DNA from: Rufibacter latericius
Lineage (GTDB): Bacteria; Bacteroidota; Bacteroidia; Cytophagales; Hymenobacteraceae
Direction: 5' to 3'
Length of the DNA: 64,000 nt
NCBI RefSeq assembly: GCF_003721515.1
Contig: NZ_RJJD01000008.1
Coordinates: 1 to 64,000 of the forward strand
The notes beneath the pieces are model-generated. The model was not told where the DNA came from. It did not search any database and saw nothing but the letters and a program-made list of their open reading frames with translations. Position 1 is the first letter of the stretch; every line of letters begins with the position of its first letter. Shown in pieces: positions 17,403 to 26,749 of this stretch. A program made the position numbers and the translations under genes.

Positions 17403-18323
17403 TTAATAACCAGGCACTATCAATATATTCTTGCCAAAAATTTTCTTCATTATTTTACGCACTTTGTTCCGGGCTTTTGCATAGTAAATTCTGGAAGAAC
17501 TTATTTGGCTTTCTCCGTTCCAAGGCGTTTGACTCAGATAATGGAAGAAAAGGTCTTGGTAAGACTGATTATAATTATAGGACTTATAAATAGGCTTCGT
17601 TGACATGAAATGGATAATGTTTGGGTCAGCATGATCCCCTTCGGCGAAGTAATTCCACAGGCCATCCAATTCCTGCCAATGGTCTGCCAGCAGAACATTC
17701 AGGCCGTATTGGTCAGGGAAATTAGCGAAGTCTTTATTTACCTTGATGCACTCCAGAACTTTGCTGGTGATGTTGGCGGCTTTCCACTTTTTTATGTCTA
17801 CCATCAGCAAACCAGTATTAAAGTACTTGGCACTCCCCTCCAAGTTAAGCTCCTTGTAGTTGGCTACCCCGCCCCATCTGCAATCAATGGTTTTGATCCT
17901 TGAATCAGTAACTGCTGCTATGATCTTGTCCTTGATATCCAGGTTCCAAAGAAGGCTGATGTCTTTCTGGACGATCATATCAACATCCAGGTAAATCACT
18001 TTCTCTACCTTCTTTGGCAAGAAATAAGAGATAAACAGCCTCATGTAGATATTCAAAGGCCAGGAACTCTTGTCTAAGGGCAGCTCAATACCGGAAGGAA
18101 CTGCATCTGCCATATTAATCCAATGCAACGTAGTGATGGCAGGGTTGACAGACGCTTCCAATTTCTTCTTCGTCTTTTCTTTGACATTATCCTCCACCAC
18201 ATAAAACTCCAGGGGCTCTTTTGTTTTATGATTGACCTCAATGGATTTTATCAACGCTGCCAATAAAATCACATAGTGATCATCAGAGACAACTACAATT
18301 GAAATTGGAACAGATCCATTCAT
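17403..18323 (-). CDS. GT8-family glycosyltransferase (LgtC-like)
   Basis: 306 residues. SIVVVSDDHYVILLAALIKSI at the N-terminus, DxD in KVIYLDVDMIV, NTGLLMVDIKKW and FPDQYGLNVLL give the ordered GT8 signatures, and a late HF motif is present (IIHFMSTKPIYK). The basic C-terminus ends FGKNILIVPGY. GT8 enzymes are retaining, usually galactosyl or glucosyl transferases. It is part of the EPS locus, 133 bases upstream of the pyruvyltransferase. Confidence 0.85.
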   Translation of the reverse strand: MNGSVPISIVVVSDDHYVILLAALIKSIEVNHKTKEPLEFYVVEDNVKEKTKKKLEASVNPAITTLHWINMADAVPSGIELPLDKSSWPLNIYMRLFISYFLPKKVEKVIYLDVDMIVQKDISLLWNLDIKDKIIAAVTDSRIKTIDCRWGGVANYKELNLEGSAKYFNTGLLMVDIKKWKAANITSKVLECIKVNKDFANFPDQYGLNVLLADHWQELDGLWNYFAEGDHADPNIIHFMSTKPIYKSYNYNQSYQDLFFHYLSQTPWNGESQISSSRIYYAKARNKVRKIMKKIFGKNILIVPGY

Positions 18324-18356
18324 AATCTAAGGGGAACTTTAACCACTAAAAACACT

Positions 18357-18397
18357 TTCTGGCCAAAAACGGGAAAACACCCCAAAAACGGCCAGAA
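18357..18397 (-). terminator. 8-bp hairpin between two EPS glycosyltransferase genes
   Basis: TTCTGGCC (18357-18364) pairs with GGCCAGAA (18390-18397). The A/C-rich loop is 25 bases. Possible terminator or processing site. Confidence 0.35.
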
Positions 18398-18422
18398 CAT
18401 AGAGAGGGAGCAAACCAATATT

Positions 18423-19616
18423 TCAATAGGCGCTTTCCAACTCAGGGTAAATTGACTTCATAAAAACCGACACCACATTCTCCCAGGTAAACTCTTTTGC
18501 AAAATCCTTTCTTCTTTCCTGCTGATCCTGTGAATTCTCCAGTAGCGCCTTCTCTGTTTGAGAGATAAATTCGCTTGAACCGGTAGCCAAGTAGGTTTGG
18601 TCCTGAAAAACCTCTCGCATGGTATTGGTGGAAGTAGCCACCACCGGTTTCCCCATGGCCAGGTACTCAATCACTTTGAGCGGGAAGTTACTGTTAGTAA
18701 TATCATTGAGAATCTGCGGATTGATACAGACATCAAACCCTTGCAGATAGGCCGGAACATCCTTGGTATGCTTTAGTCCCAGAAAGTAGACATTTGGTAA
18801 ATGATGGAGTTCACTTGCTTTAAAGTCGTCATCTTCTTTGCCAATCAAAACGAAACTCCAGTCAGGCCGGGCTTTTGCCAGGTCTATCATCAAAGCCAGA
18901 TCTAGCCTTAGCGTGATCAACGCCCCTACATACCCAATAATAGGCCCCGGAATATCTTTCAAATCCTGCGGAATTGGTCTAACCTTTTCAGAAACATATT
19001 GGCTGGCATCAAAGCCGTTCCCGATGTAAAAACTGTTGCGGTTGTATTTTTGGGCTCTTTTGGTAAAATCATGCGAATTACACACCACCGCATCAGATTT
19101 CTGCATCAACTTGGGTTCTAAACTAGCCCCATGCTTTCTCCAATAATCTAACCCCAGGGTATAATCCCGGTCTAAATACACATACTTCTTAGGCTGCAGA
19201 ATTTCCTTTAGATAGTAGCTCCTGAAGATATCTTTGTCATTCACCAGTATGAATTCGTCGAAGCCTAATACCTCCAATGCCTCTTTGATATCTTTCCCTA
19301 ACCGCTCGTTATTCAATCTGTTCAAAAGGGAAAAAATTGGAGTAAAGGGCACCCAATTGATAGACTCAATGACCCTTTTGGGGTTCAACGCCCATAAATT
19401 GGTGTCTAACTGCTGAAGAGTGTCTTTCTTGTTTTTGATGGCCTCAATGTGCGCGGTGACATATTCATCATTGTGGGAGGCCAGAGTCGCCCGCCGGTCA
19501 ATGGGAGAGTTCACGTACAGCACTTTGTGGTTTTTTGCCAATTCCTTTGCCAGACAAGTGGAGGTAGACTCTCTATCTGTATTGATTCTTTGCAGACTGA
19601 CAAAAACGAAGTTCAT
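18423..19616 (-). CDS. Glycosyltransferase group 1 (GT4-like)
   Basis: 397 residues. The N-terminal half has STSTCLAKELAKNHKVLYVN, and DYTLGLDYWRKHG mid-protein. The C-terminal Rossmann half begins IIGYVGALITLRLDLAL, with FVLIGKEDDD and the donor site NFPLKVIEYLAMGKPVVAT, whose Glu aligns with the E-x7-E position. It is a cytoplasmic enzyme of EPS repeat assembly. The donor is not deducible. Confidence 0.85.
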   Translation of the reverse strand: MNFVFVSLQRINTDRESTSTCLAKELAKNHKVLYVNSPIDRRATLASHNDEYVTAHIEAIKNKKDTLQQLDTNLWALNPKRVIESINWVPFTPIFSLLNRLNNERLGKDIKEALEVLGFDEFILVNDKDIFRSYYLKEILQPKKYVYLDRDYTLGLDYWRKHGASLEPKLMQKSDAVVCNSHDFTKRAQKYNRNSFYIGNGFDASQYVSEKVRPIPQDLKDIPGPIIGYVGALITLRLDLALMIDLAKARPDWSFVLIGKEDDDFKASELHHLPNVYFLGLKHTKDVPAYLQGFDVCINPQILNDITNSNFPLKVIEYLAMGKPVVATSTNTMREVFQDQTYLATGSSEFISQTEKALLENSQDQQERRKDFAKEFTWENVVSVFMKSIYPELESAY

Positions 19617-19681
19617 AACGAAAGGGCTAAGAAGCGAGGCTAAGAAATCACCTCCAAATTTTGACTTGATACGTCAGGGTC

Positions 19682-20458
19682 TTACCTGGCAAGATGTAGA
19701 TCGAAGTTATATTTCACTTGTCTGTAAATATCTCTGGCAAAAGAGACAAGAGGGTTTTTGCTCTTCGTCCAGTCACTTCTAATCAGAGTACTTGGCTCCT
19801 GGTCTGTGTTGATCTGGTGGAAGAGCGATTGGTAGTCATTGTAGAACAGTCCTCTTCCTTTTTTACGGATGAAGGAAACACACATGGCGTACTCGCATTT
19901 GTCAATACTCCCTTCTTCTTTGTATCGGCCGAACTTCTGCAGAAACGTGCTTCTCCTTAAATGCGGATGGTCACTATAGAAATAAACCTTTTTGTATTGA
20001 GGAGCAAACGGGTAGATATACATCTCTGAGAAACCCTTTCCAAATGGTTTTAGATAGGGATACAAGAGGTAAGAATAGTACCGAATGATATCCAGGTCTT
20101 GGTGCTCATCCATGATCTCCAGGCTTTCCTGCAGCTTTCTGCAGAAACCCTCCTGCGGGTCAAAATCTTCCTGAACATACAGGGTGTAAGGGGTTGTCAC
20201 AGCGTCTTGCCCTTTGTTGATATTATTCCCTAACCCCCGGTTTTGAGGGGTAGTAATCAGTTTGAACTTGTACTCCTTTTGTAATTCATGCAACCGTTGC
20301 AGGTGTTCTGGCTTACTTGCATCATCTGACACTACAATCTCGCCGAAGGCACAATTCTTATCCCGGAAACTCCTTAACAGGCGCTCTAAAGAAGAACTTC
20401 TATTATAATGGGTAACTAATAAAGAAACTTCTTGAAAGGTGTACATATCATTTCCCAT
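19682..20458 (-). CDS. GT2-family glycosyltransferase, HYNRS paralogue A
   Basis: 258 residues. VSLLVTHYNRSSSLERLLRSF opens the GT-A fold, then VVSDDASKPEHL, TPQNRGLGNNINKGQD and a D-x-D-like YVQEDFDPQ. A closely matching protein is encoded at 21597-22493 (same VTHYNRS.SLERLL, KPEHL, NKG.NAV and YVQEDF blocks), with one different GT2 between them. They probably add successive residues of the same type. An in-frame second Met lies four codons after the first; either could be the start. Confidence 0.8.
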   Translation of the reverse strand: MGNDMYTFQEVSLLVTHYNRSSSLERLLRSFRDKNCAFGEIVVSDDASKPEHLQRLHELQKEYKFKLITTPQNRGLGNNINKGQDAVTTPYTLYVQEDFDPQEGFCRKLQESLEIMDEHQDLDIIRYYSYLLYPYLKPFGKGFSEMYIYPFAPQYKKVYFYSDHPHLRRSTFLQKFGRYKEEGSIDKCEYAMCVSFIRKKGRGLFYNDYQSLFHQINTDQEPSTLIRSDWTKSKNPLVSFARDIYRQVKYNFDLHLAR

Positions 20459-20547
20459 TAGGGTGGCTTACTCTTAGGTAGGTTTTAAAACCCCTTTAAG
20501 GTATTTGGTTTGACAAATAGTCCGGTTTTCTTGCTAAGTACGGTGCC

Positions 20548-21405
20548 CTATTTATTAGTCATACTTATGTTCTTGGGCATTCGGGTGTTAAAGTGATTTT
20601 TGAATCTCTTCAGCTCTTTGATAATCCTGGCATTCAAAGCTTGGGAGAAGTTTCCGGTTCTCTGTAAGGTGCGTGGGCTAGTCCAGGCACGGGCTTTATT
20701 TGATCGCACCTGCTTTATTTTCCCGTATTTCATCAACCCTAAACAAAGCTGGCCATCGTCTCCCCAGAAGCTTGTTTCTATAAACCCAACCTTTAAACCG
20801 TATTCTTTTACATACCCCATGCTAAGTCCATAGGCATTGTAGTAAGGTCGGTTCAGTTGCCGGATTTCAGAAATCACATCCTTCAAAGACTCTAAAATGT
20901 ATAGTTTCCACCGGGGAAATCCTGGTTCACTTATGAAGGAATAACGGCCATAGACACAAACCACATTTGGTTTAACTAAAACCTTCATCATTTCATCAAG
21001 CCAGCAAGAGGGATAATAGCAGTCTGCATCTGCCAGGAGAATATACTCCCCGGCGGCATTTTTCTGTCCGGTTTGCCGAGCTGGGCCACACCCCTGTTTG
21101 GCCTCAAATAAGGATCTCACATGGAGTCTGTCAACAGTATCTTGGGTCCGGTCTTTTGAGTTGTTATTGATAACAATAATTTCAAATGGGATTTTAGTCT
21201 TCATCTTGGACAAACTGGCCACGCACCGCAGGATGTTAACCTCTTCATTCCAGGCAGAAATGAGGATACTTACCAATGGCCGCTTACTTTGCACCCTATC
21301 CAAGTCCGCGTTTATTTTGTCAAATACGCTGGCAGGTATTTGCTCAAAATTCTCATAATCAAACTTCAGGTGATTGATCCATTCCGGATTGGTGATAACT
21401 CTCAT
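20548..21405 (-). CDS. GT2-family glycosyltransferase
   Basis: 285 residues. VSILISAWNEEVNILRCVASL, IIVINNNSKDRTQDTV, RQTGQKNAAGEYILLADADCYYP (DAD as the DxD) and FWGDDGQLCLGL are ordered GT2 motifs. No membrane helix. It lies between the two HYNRS paralogues on the same strand, with an 89-base gap downstream and 191 bases upstream. It is the only gene in this stretch with a long AT-rich leader (21406-21596), so an internal promoter there is possible. Confidence 0.85.
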   Translation of the reverse strand: MRVITNPEWINHLKFDYENFEQIPASVFDKINADLDRVQSKRPLVSILISAWNEEVNILRCVASLSKMKTKIPFEIIVINNNSKDRTQDTVDRLHVRSLFEAKQGCGPARQTGQKNAAGEYILLADADCYYPSCWLDEMMKVLVKPNVVCVYGRYSFISEPGFPRWKLYILESLKDVISEIRQLNRPYYNAYGLSMGYVKEYGLKVGFIETSFWGDDGQLCLGLMKYGKIKQVRSNKARAWTSPRTLQRTGNFSQALNARIIKELKRFKNHFNTRMPKNISMTNK

Positions 21406-21596
21406 GAGAAATTTAGTTATTAATTATTCACAAGATGATTTTAGCCATCCTTAATTTAAATTTAATCTTATATTCAGGCTATAAATTTAACTCAAAATAT
21501 ATATTTTGTATATTATTTTTACTTTTTCTTTTAATAAAATATGATTACGAACAATTTCCTGATTAGTTATTCCGCTCTCCAAGTTCTAAAACTCCC

Positions 21597-22493
21597 TTAA
21601 TCAAGTTTGTTTTGACTCCATTTTTGGGTGAATGCCAGCATTACATCATTTTTTATGATGCGGAATTTCAAATACCACCACCTAAGAAACAAGATGGCTG
21701 GAACCCGCTGCTGTCTCCAACTTACCCGTTCCATGGTGCTAGGTTCCTCTGGCGAGTTCTTTTGCTCAAAAAGGGCGGAGAAATTCTCAAAGTACACCCC
21801 TTTTCCCCTATTCTTGATAAATGAGAGGCACATTTTGAATTCGGTGATATCGCCTTTCTTCCCTTCTACATACTTCCCAAATTTATCTAAGAAATTGCTT
21901 CGTCTCAGGTGCGGGTGGTCACTGTATTGATAGAACTTTAAATGGTTTGAAAACCAGGGCTGACCCTTGAATACCATTTCAGAGAACCCTTTTTCAAACG
22001 GTTTTAGGTACGGATACCGGAAATAAGCATAAAACCGCACCAAGTCTATTTCCTGTTGTTTCTTTAAAATCGTTAAGCCGTCCAAGAAGTGTTTCGGGAA
22101 AGCAGGCTTGGGCACAAAGTCCTCCTGAACATAAAAGGTATAAGCCGTCTTTACAGCATTCTGACCCTTGTTCATGTTATGGCCCAACCCCTTGTTTACC
22201 GGAGTAGTGATCAGTTGAAAGTGAAATCTACTTTGGAGTTTCCTGAGCGCATTCAAGTGCTCTGGCTTGCTTCCGTCGTCTGACACAACTATATCTTCAA
22301 AACCACAACTAAGTTCCTTGAAAGAGGTAAGGAGGCGTTCAAGTGAACCGCTTCGGTTGTAATGGGTGATCAGCAAGGTTACATCATGAAAATAGTGTTT
22401 GGGGTTGTCCATGTCATTCAAGTCCAAAAAATCTGGTGCAAACCGCTCTTTTAGATAAGAACCGGTTTTTGTAGCGTCTGTAATTTCTCCCAT
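21597..22493 (-). CDS. GT2-family glycosyltransferase, HYNRS paralogue B
   Basis: 298 residues, a paralogue of the 19682-20458 product with a longer N-terminus. VTLLITHYNRSGSLERLL, VVSDDGSKPEHL, TPVNKGLGHNMNKGQNAV and YVQEDFVPK are conserved. The ATG at 22493 overlaps the acetyltransferase gene by 43 bases. A second ATG at 22412 (MDNPKHYFHDV) would remove the overlap and leave the family core intact, so the start is uncertain. Confidence 0.8.
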   Translation of the reverse strand: MGEITDATKTGSYLKERFAPDFLDLNDMDNPKHYFHDVTLLITHYNRSGSLERLLTSFKELSCGFEDIVVSDDGSKPEHLNALRKLQSRFHFQLITTPVNKGLGHNMNKGQNAVKTAYTFYVQEDFVPKPAFPKHFLDGLTILKKQQEIDLVRFYAYFRYPYLKPFEKGFSEMVFKGQPWFSNHLKFYQYSDHPHLRRSNFLDKFGKYVEGKKGDITEFKMCLSFIKNRGKGVYFENFSALFEQKNSPEEPSTMERVSWRQQRVPAILFLRWWYLKFRIIKNDVMLAFTQKWSQNKLD

Positions 22494-23092
22494 TGGGCTG
22501 TATCGAAGTTATACTGCTTGAGTATTCTTGCTGGATTCCCTCCCACCACTGAGTAAGGAGGCACATCTTTGGTTACTACACTTCCGGCTGCCACAACAGA
22601 GTGTTTCCCTATCCGTACGCCAGCCGTAATCACTGCATTCGCCCCAATCCAACATTCATCTTCAATAACAATCTCCCCCGTGGTACAGGGTTGGTCTTTG
22701 ATAGGCACCTTTACATGCTCATACCCATGGTTCAATCCCGATATCACCACATGCTGGGCAATGATGACATGGTTCCCGATGGTTACTGGCCCGATGACCA
22801 CATCAAATAGCCCCACAAAGGTGTTTGCCCCGATATGTACCGGACCCATGCCATTGTTGATGACCGCATAATCTTCTATCACAGAGTTCTCCCCCACTGA
22901 AAACGGGTTGAAGGGCAGGACATCCAAACGGGAATTAGGCCTGAAAACGGCATCATTCCCCTTTTTGTGGTAAAAAGGGTTCATGAACTGCCTCACCCAC
23001 CACCGGGGCTTCGCCTGGTTCTTGGGCATAAGCAGGTAAAGGGCCAATGCCTTTAGCCGAGGGTCAGTTTTTATTTTTTGAACGATGCTCAA
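22451..23092 (-). CDS. Hexapeptide-repeat acyltransferase (WcaF/Maa-like)
   Basis: 213 residues. Left-handed beta-helix repeats run through IGANTFVGLFDVVIGPVTIGNHVIIAQHVVIS and IGANAVITAGVRIGKHSVVAAGSVVTKDVPPYSVVGGNPARIL. The catalytic His is in SGLNHGYEH. The N-terminal 60 residues form a helical cap. It likely O-acetylates a sugar of the EPS repeat using acetyl-CoA, as a trimer. The gene overlaps the next GT2 gene by 43 bases if the longer start of that gene is used. Confidence 0.88.
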   Translation of the reverse strand: MSIVQKIKTDPRLKALALYLLMPKNQAKPRWWVRQFMNPFYHKKGNDAVFRPNSRLDVLPFNPFSVGENSVIEDYAVINNGMGPVHIGANTFVGLFDVVIGPVTIGNHVIIAQHVVISGLNHGYEHVKVPIKDQPCTTGEIVIEDECWIGANAVITAGVRIGKHSVVAAGSVVTKDVPPYSVVGGNPARILKQYNFDTAQWEKLQTLQKPVLI

Positions 23093-23140
23093 TTTGCTCT
23101 TGTTAATAGTAAGGATACCTCAGTACTTCTGCAGGTTCAT

Positions 23141-24349
23141 TCAAATTGCTTCACTTACATCTTGCTGCCGAACCAAAATGGTAGGGCTTGCGGCTCTATC
23201 TGCTTTCTCCCAGGCAGCGGGTTGGGCTTTCCGGAAGAACCGGATGAACCCCAGGAACACCGCCAGATTCATCATGGAGAAATAAAGCGGCAGTACCAAC
23301 GGCTTTATCTTTTTGCCCTTCAGTTCAGCCTTCCAGCCTAACCAAGCCAGGAAATAGAAAAGCACCTGTGCCGTGAAAAGGAGTTGATTGAATAAGCCAC
23401 CTTTCCAGGCAAGGCTAAAGCTGACCGGAATCAGAAGGGCTAGCATCAAAGGGGCAAGGCTCCAGCGCAGCACCCGATGCGAAACATACAGAAAGGTCAC
23501 AATCGGTTGCCGGAACGGATTCAGCAGTGCGCCCAACCGGAGCATAGATTGCCAACCGCCGGCACAGATTCTGACCTTCCGCTTCATTTCTTCCTTAATG
23601 GAGGTAGAAGGGCTTTCCGAGGCAAACGCCAACGGCTCATAAACAACTTTGAAGCCTTTCTCCACTATTCTCAGGGACTGCACGAAATCGTCCAGAATGG
23701 TGTCTTTTTCAAGTGGTTCAAACAAAGACGACCGAAACGAAACCAATTCTCCCGCTGCCCCCATTAAACTGTAAATCTCAGAATCACAGCGTTTCAGGAA
23801 AGACTCATACTTCCAATACAATCCTTCGCCGGCGCCAGAGGCAGACTCCAGGTCCAATACTTTCTTCTCGCCTGAGACGGCACCCACCTGGGGATCCTGG
23901 TAGTGCTTTATAATCTCCTGCACCGCTTCTTTGTTCAGGAAGGAATTACAATCTGTGAAGATGACAAACGGCGTTTCCACGAACTGCATAGCTCTGTTCT
24001 CTGCCATGGCCTTTCCTCCGCGGACGGGGGAATGCAGATGAAGCACCTGCGGGTAGGCAGCCAAAACTTCAGCTGAATCATCGGTAGAGCCGTCGGTGAT
24101 AAAAACTATCCTGAGTTTCTCTTCGGGGTAATCCAAGGAAAGGCAGTTCTCAACTTTGCTTTCCAAAATGAAAGCTTCGTTGTAAGCCGGTACCACAAGT
24201 GTCACCTCTGGCTCAAAACCCCGCAAAAGGTATTTCTTATTATTCTTAGTCTTCCATTTGGCCCATACCCATACCACCAGTGCATACCCAACGTAGGTAT
24301 AAAACACCAGGGCTAAAGCTACCCAAAGAAGTACTCCCAAAACTTCCAT
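23141..24349 (-). CDS. Membrane-anchored GT2 glycosyltransferase
   Basis: 402 residues. An N-terminal helix (LLWVALALVFYTYVGYALVVW) precedes the GT2 domain: VTLVVPAYNEAFILESKVE, ITDGSTDDS, GGKAMAENRAM, DCN as the metal motif (IFTDCNSF), and TILDDF. RICAGGWQSML stands where processive enzymes have QxxRW. Three C-terminal helices follow. The topology is that of glycan synthase-like enzymes anchored at the inner membrane. It probably adds a sugar to the lipid-linked EPS unit rather than polymerising. Confidence 0.85.
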   Translation of the reverse strand: MEVLGVLLWVALALVFYTYVGYALVVWVWAKWKTKNNKKYLLRGFEPEVTLVVPAYNEAFILESKVENCLSLDYPEEKLRIVFITDGSTDDSAEVLAAYPQVLHLHSPVRGGKAMAENRAMQFVETPFVIFTDCNSFLNKEAVQEIIKHYQDPQVGAVSGEKKVLDLESASGAGEGLYWKYESFLKRCDSEIYSLMGAAGELVSFRSSLFEPLEKDTILDDFVQSLRIVEKGFKVVYEPLAFASESPSTSIKEEMKRKVRICAGGWQSMLRLGALLNPFRQPIVTFLYVSHRVLRWSLAPLMLALLIPVSFSLAWKGGLFNQLLFTAQVLFYFLAWLGWKAELKGKKIKPLVLPLYFSMMNLAVFLGFIRFFRKAQPAAWEKADRAASPTILVRQQDVSEAI

Positions 24350-24372
24350 ATCCTGTACAGGTAAGTGGTAGA

Positions 24373-24462
24373 CTATTGGTCTTTTCTAAAGGCATTTAGG
24401 CCGCTGAAGAAACCTAACAACAGGAATAAAATGGCTGGGAATGCAAAAATTTCAAATGGCAT
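24373..24462 (-). CDS. Candidate 29-residue single-helix membrane peptide
   Basis: An ATG at 24462 opens MPFEIFAFPAILFLLLGFFS followed by GLNAFRKDQ and a TAG at 24373-24375. It is one hydrophobic helix of about 18 residues with a short basic tail, filling most of the 132-base gap between two membrane GT2 genes on the same strand. It lies 19 bases after the upstream gene's stop and 23 bases before the next ATG. The fit to an operon gap and the clean helix-plus-tail pattern favour a real small protein. There is no convincing ribosome site, so this is tentative. Confidence 0.4.
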   Translation of the reverse strand: MPFEIFAFPAILFLLLGFFSGLNAFRKDQ

Positions 24463-24481
24463 GTTCTTATAATTTAGAGGA

Positions 24482-25681
24482 TTACACTTCAGTAGACACT
24501 TGTTTTACTTTATGCGGGGTAGACAAAAAAGAAGACTTTGCTTTTTTAATCTGGAACAAAGCTTTCACCATGCAGAACAGGGCGTAAGGCAGCTGAACCA
24601 TGGCTTTTACTAGTCTTTTGTCTTTGTAGAAACGCGCTGGCAGGGCAATAAAAAGAGCCGAACTTAACATCAGGAGCAACACGGCCCAGAACAAAGGTGA
24701 AGGGCCTACAGGCACAATAAAAGATGCCAGGAAGAAAAAGCCCAGCACTCCAATCAACAAGATACGGGGCACCAGAAACGCTTGAACCACTTTGTTGAAG
24801 AACTCGAAGTTGCCGTTTTTCACCAGCTGCACGACTCCTTCCAGAGCATATTTTTTCAAAAACTCAATTTGGGCGGCAATCCACCGGGTGCGTTGCTGGG
24901 TGAAAACCTTTGCGTTCTCTATTTTCTCGTCATATACATACACCTCATCCAGGTAGCAGATCCTTTCCTGATCCTTCACTATCCTGAAGTCTAGCTCTTT
25001 GTCCTCGCCTACCGTTTCCCCTATGCCTTGTAAAAGCTTTTTCAGGTATTGGTAATCGAAGGCCATTCCGGAGCCGATCAACGCCGAGGACATTCCCACG
25101 GCATAATGTCCTTTCCGGTAGATGGTGTTATTGATTTCCTCATTGCAGGCGTCCAGGAAGGCAAATGACGAGTCCATGTTCTTGGCGGTCCTATGCCCTT
25201 GAACAACTTTATAGCCTGCATTAAAGGCTCTGTTTACTTCCTGCAAGAAGCCAGGGCCCATGATGTTGTCAACATCCAGAATGGCCACTATGTCATAGGC
25301 GTTCTCGGGCAGAGTATTCAGGGCCGCAGCCAGTGCTTTGCCTTTGGTGCTCTTTTCGAAAAACACCTCCAAAACGCCTACACCTATGGTTTTCAGCTCC
25401 TGGATGGTTTCAGATTCCAATCCATCGGCGATCACATAGACATCAAAATCACCGGTATAAGCATGCTTCAGGGCGGCTTTACTGGTTTCCAGGATTACCT
25501 CATTCTCTCGGTAAGTGGGGATTAAGACGCAGAAACGGCGGTCTATTCTCAGTTTTTCTTTAAGCGGTTTCGCTTTTATAAGACCGGCCAAGGCGAAGAA
25601 CAGGAGGTAGCAGCAGTTGAACAGGAGAAAAGCCCCTATCGCATAAAGAAGAAGATCCACTACTGTTCCCAAAATAGCCAT
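24482..25681 (-). CDS. Membrane GT2 glycosyltransferase with QxxRW motif
   Basis: 399 residues. An N-terminal helix (residues 5-35), then the GT2 domain: CVLIPTYRENEVILETS, VIADGLESE, KGKALAAALNTL, DVDN metal motif, ETVGEDKELDFR and QQRTRWIAAQ. The D, DxD, ED and QxxRW set is that of processive beta-glycosyltransferases such as cellulose and hyaluronan synthases. Four C-terminal helices follow. Within a Wzx/Wzy locus it may instead be a single-addition enzyme, but a synthase-like role cannot be excluded. Confidence 0.87.
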   Translation of the reverse strand: MAILGTVVDLLLYAIGAFLLFNCCYLLFFALAGLIKAKPLKEKLRIDRRFCVLIPTYRENEVILETSKAALKHAYTGDFDVYVIADGLESETIQELKTIGVGVLEVFFEKSTKGKALAAALNTLPENAYDIVAILDVDNIMGPGFLQEVNRAFNAGYKVVQGHRTAKNMDSSFAFLDACNEEINNTIYRKGHYAVGMSSALIGSGMAFDYQYLKKLLQGIGETVGEDKELDFRIVKDQERICYLDEVYVYDEKIENAKVFTQQRTRWIAAQIEFLKKYALEGVVQLVKNGNFEFFNKVVQAFLVPRILLIGVLGFFFLASFIVPVGPSPLFWAVLLLMLSSALFIALPARFYKDKRLVKAMVQLPYALFCMVKALFQIKKAKSSFLSTPHKVKQVSTEV

Positions 25682-25795
25682 GTGTGTTTTAAGCTTGTTT
25701 TAATCAAATCCGGCCAAAAGCGGTATTCCTTTTTTTGGCCACAAACTGCATTTATAATCTTTTATCTCATCTGGCAACAGCCTATGCTGAAGCAG

Positions 25796-26749
25796 CTATC
25801 CTGGTGAAGGCAGGGCCTCCTCTCTGGGAACCTTCCCAGACAAACTAGGCGTAACCTTGCTGTGGATGTTTCGGGCCGTTAGGTTCCACCATAGCCCCCT
25901 TGCTAATGCTTTTAAGTGTTTCCCCTCCCGCCTCAATCCAAATTCCAGCGCCTTCTTTGGGATGGCTGCCAGCAAGAAAATCAGCATGCTGGTCCATTTA
26001 GGTCCGCCGGTAATGTTCCTTCTGATAAATAGGAGACGGTTTCTGTTCATATAATAGGTTTTAAGCACCGAGGCTTTGCCCACTGAAACAGACTCTTTGT
26101 GGTACACCACTGAAGGAGCTACGTAATGACAGGTATAGCCTGCCCTTTTTATCATTTCGCACCAATCCAATTCTTCATAATACAGGAAGTAAACCTCTGG
26201 CATCAAACCCGCTTCTTTGATAATGCGCATAGGCACCATCATGGCGGCTCCATCTGCTAATACAGTTGGGCGGGAGGTGTCATGCTGTCCTTTATCCTGC
26301 TCCAGCTGCCCTATGGTGATGCTGCGGCCCGTCCAGGGATTGATGCCTGTAGAGCCGGCATACTGAAGCACGCGATCTGTCCCGTAGTAGATGATCTTAG
26401 GGGAAGCAATTCCAACTTTCCTATCCCGCTCGAAGAGTTCTACCAAAGGCTCCAGAAAATCGGGTTCCACCTCGGTATCGTTGTTCAGAAACAGGAGGTA
26501 ATCTCCTTCTGCCTGGGCTATTCCCAGGTTATTTCCCCCGGCAAACCCAACATTGACCGAAGACCTGATCAATTTCACCTCTGGGAATTGCTCCTTGATC
26601 ACCATTGGGTCATCGGTGGGAGAGGCATTGTCCACGACGATAATCTGCAGGTTTGGGTATGTTACTTTCCGAAGCGATGCCACCATTTCACAGGTTACTG
26701 CCGCTTGGTTGTAATTCACCGAAATAACTGACACCAAAGGCTTACGCAT
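25796..26749 (-). CDS. GT2 glycosyltransferase, rhamnosyltransferase-like (WbbL type)
   Basis: 317 residues. VSVISVNYNQAAVTCEMVASL, IIVVDNASPTDDP, VGFAGGNNLGIAQAEGDYLLFLNNDTEV and YEELDWCEMIKRAGY are the standard GT2 rhamnosyltransferase-type blocks; NND is the metal motif. The C-terminus (about 80 residues) is basic with one possible membrane-associated helix. Its ATG lies inside the polymerase gene: the 8-base overlap ATGCGTAA couples translation of the two. Confidence 0.87.
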   Translation of the reverse strand: MRKPLVSVISVNYNQAAVTCEMVASLRKVTYPNLQIIVVDNASPTDDPMVIKEQFPEVKLIRSSVNVGFAGGNNLGIAQAEGDYLLFLNNDTEVEPDFLEPLVELFERDRKVGIASPKIIYYGTDRVLQYAGSTGINPWTGRSITIGQLEQDKGQHDTSRPTVLADGAAMMVPMRIIKEAGLMPEVYFLYYEELDWCEMIKRAGYTCHYVAPSVVYHKESVSVGKASVLKTYYMNRNRLLFIRRNITGGPKWTSMLIFLLAAIPKKALEFGLRREGKHLKALARGLWWNLTARNIHSKVTPSLSGKVPREEALPSPG

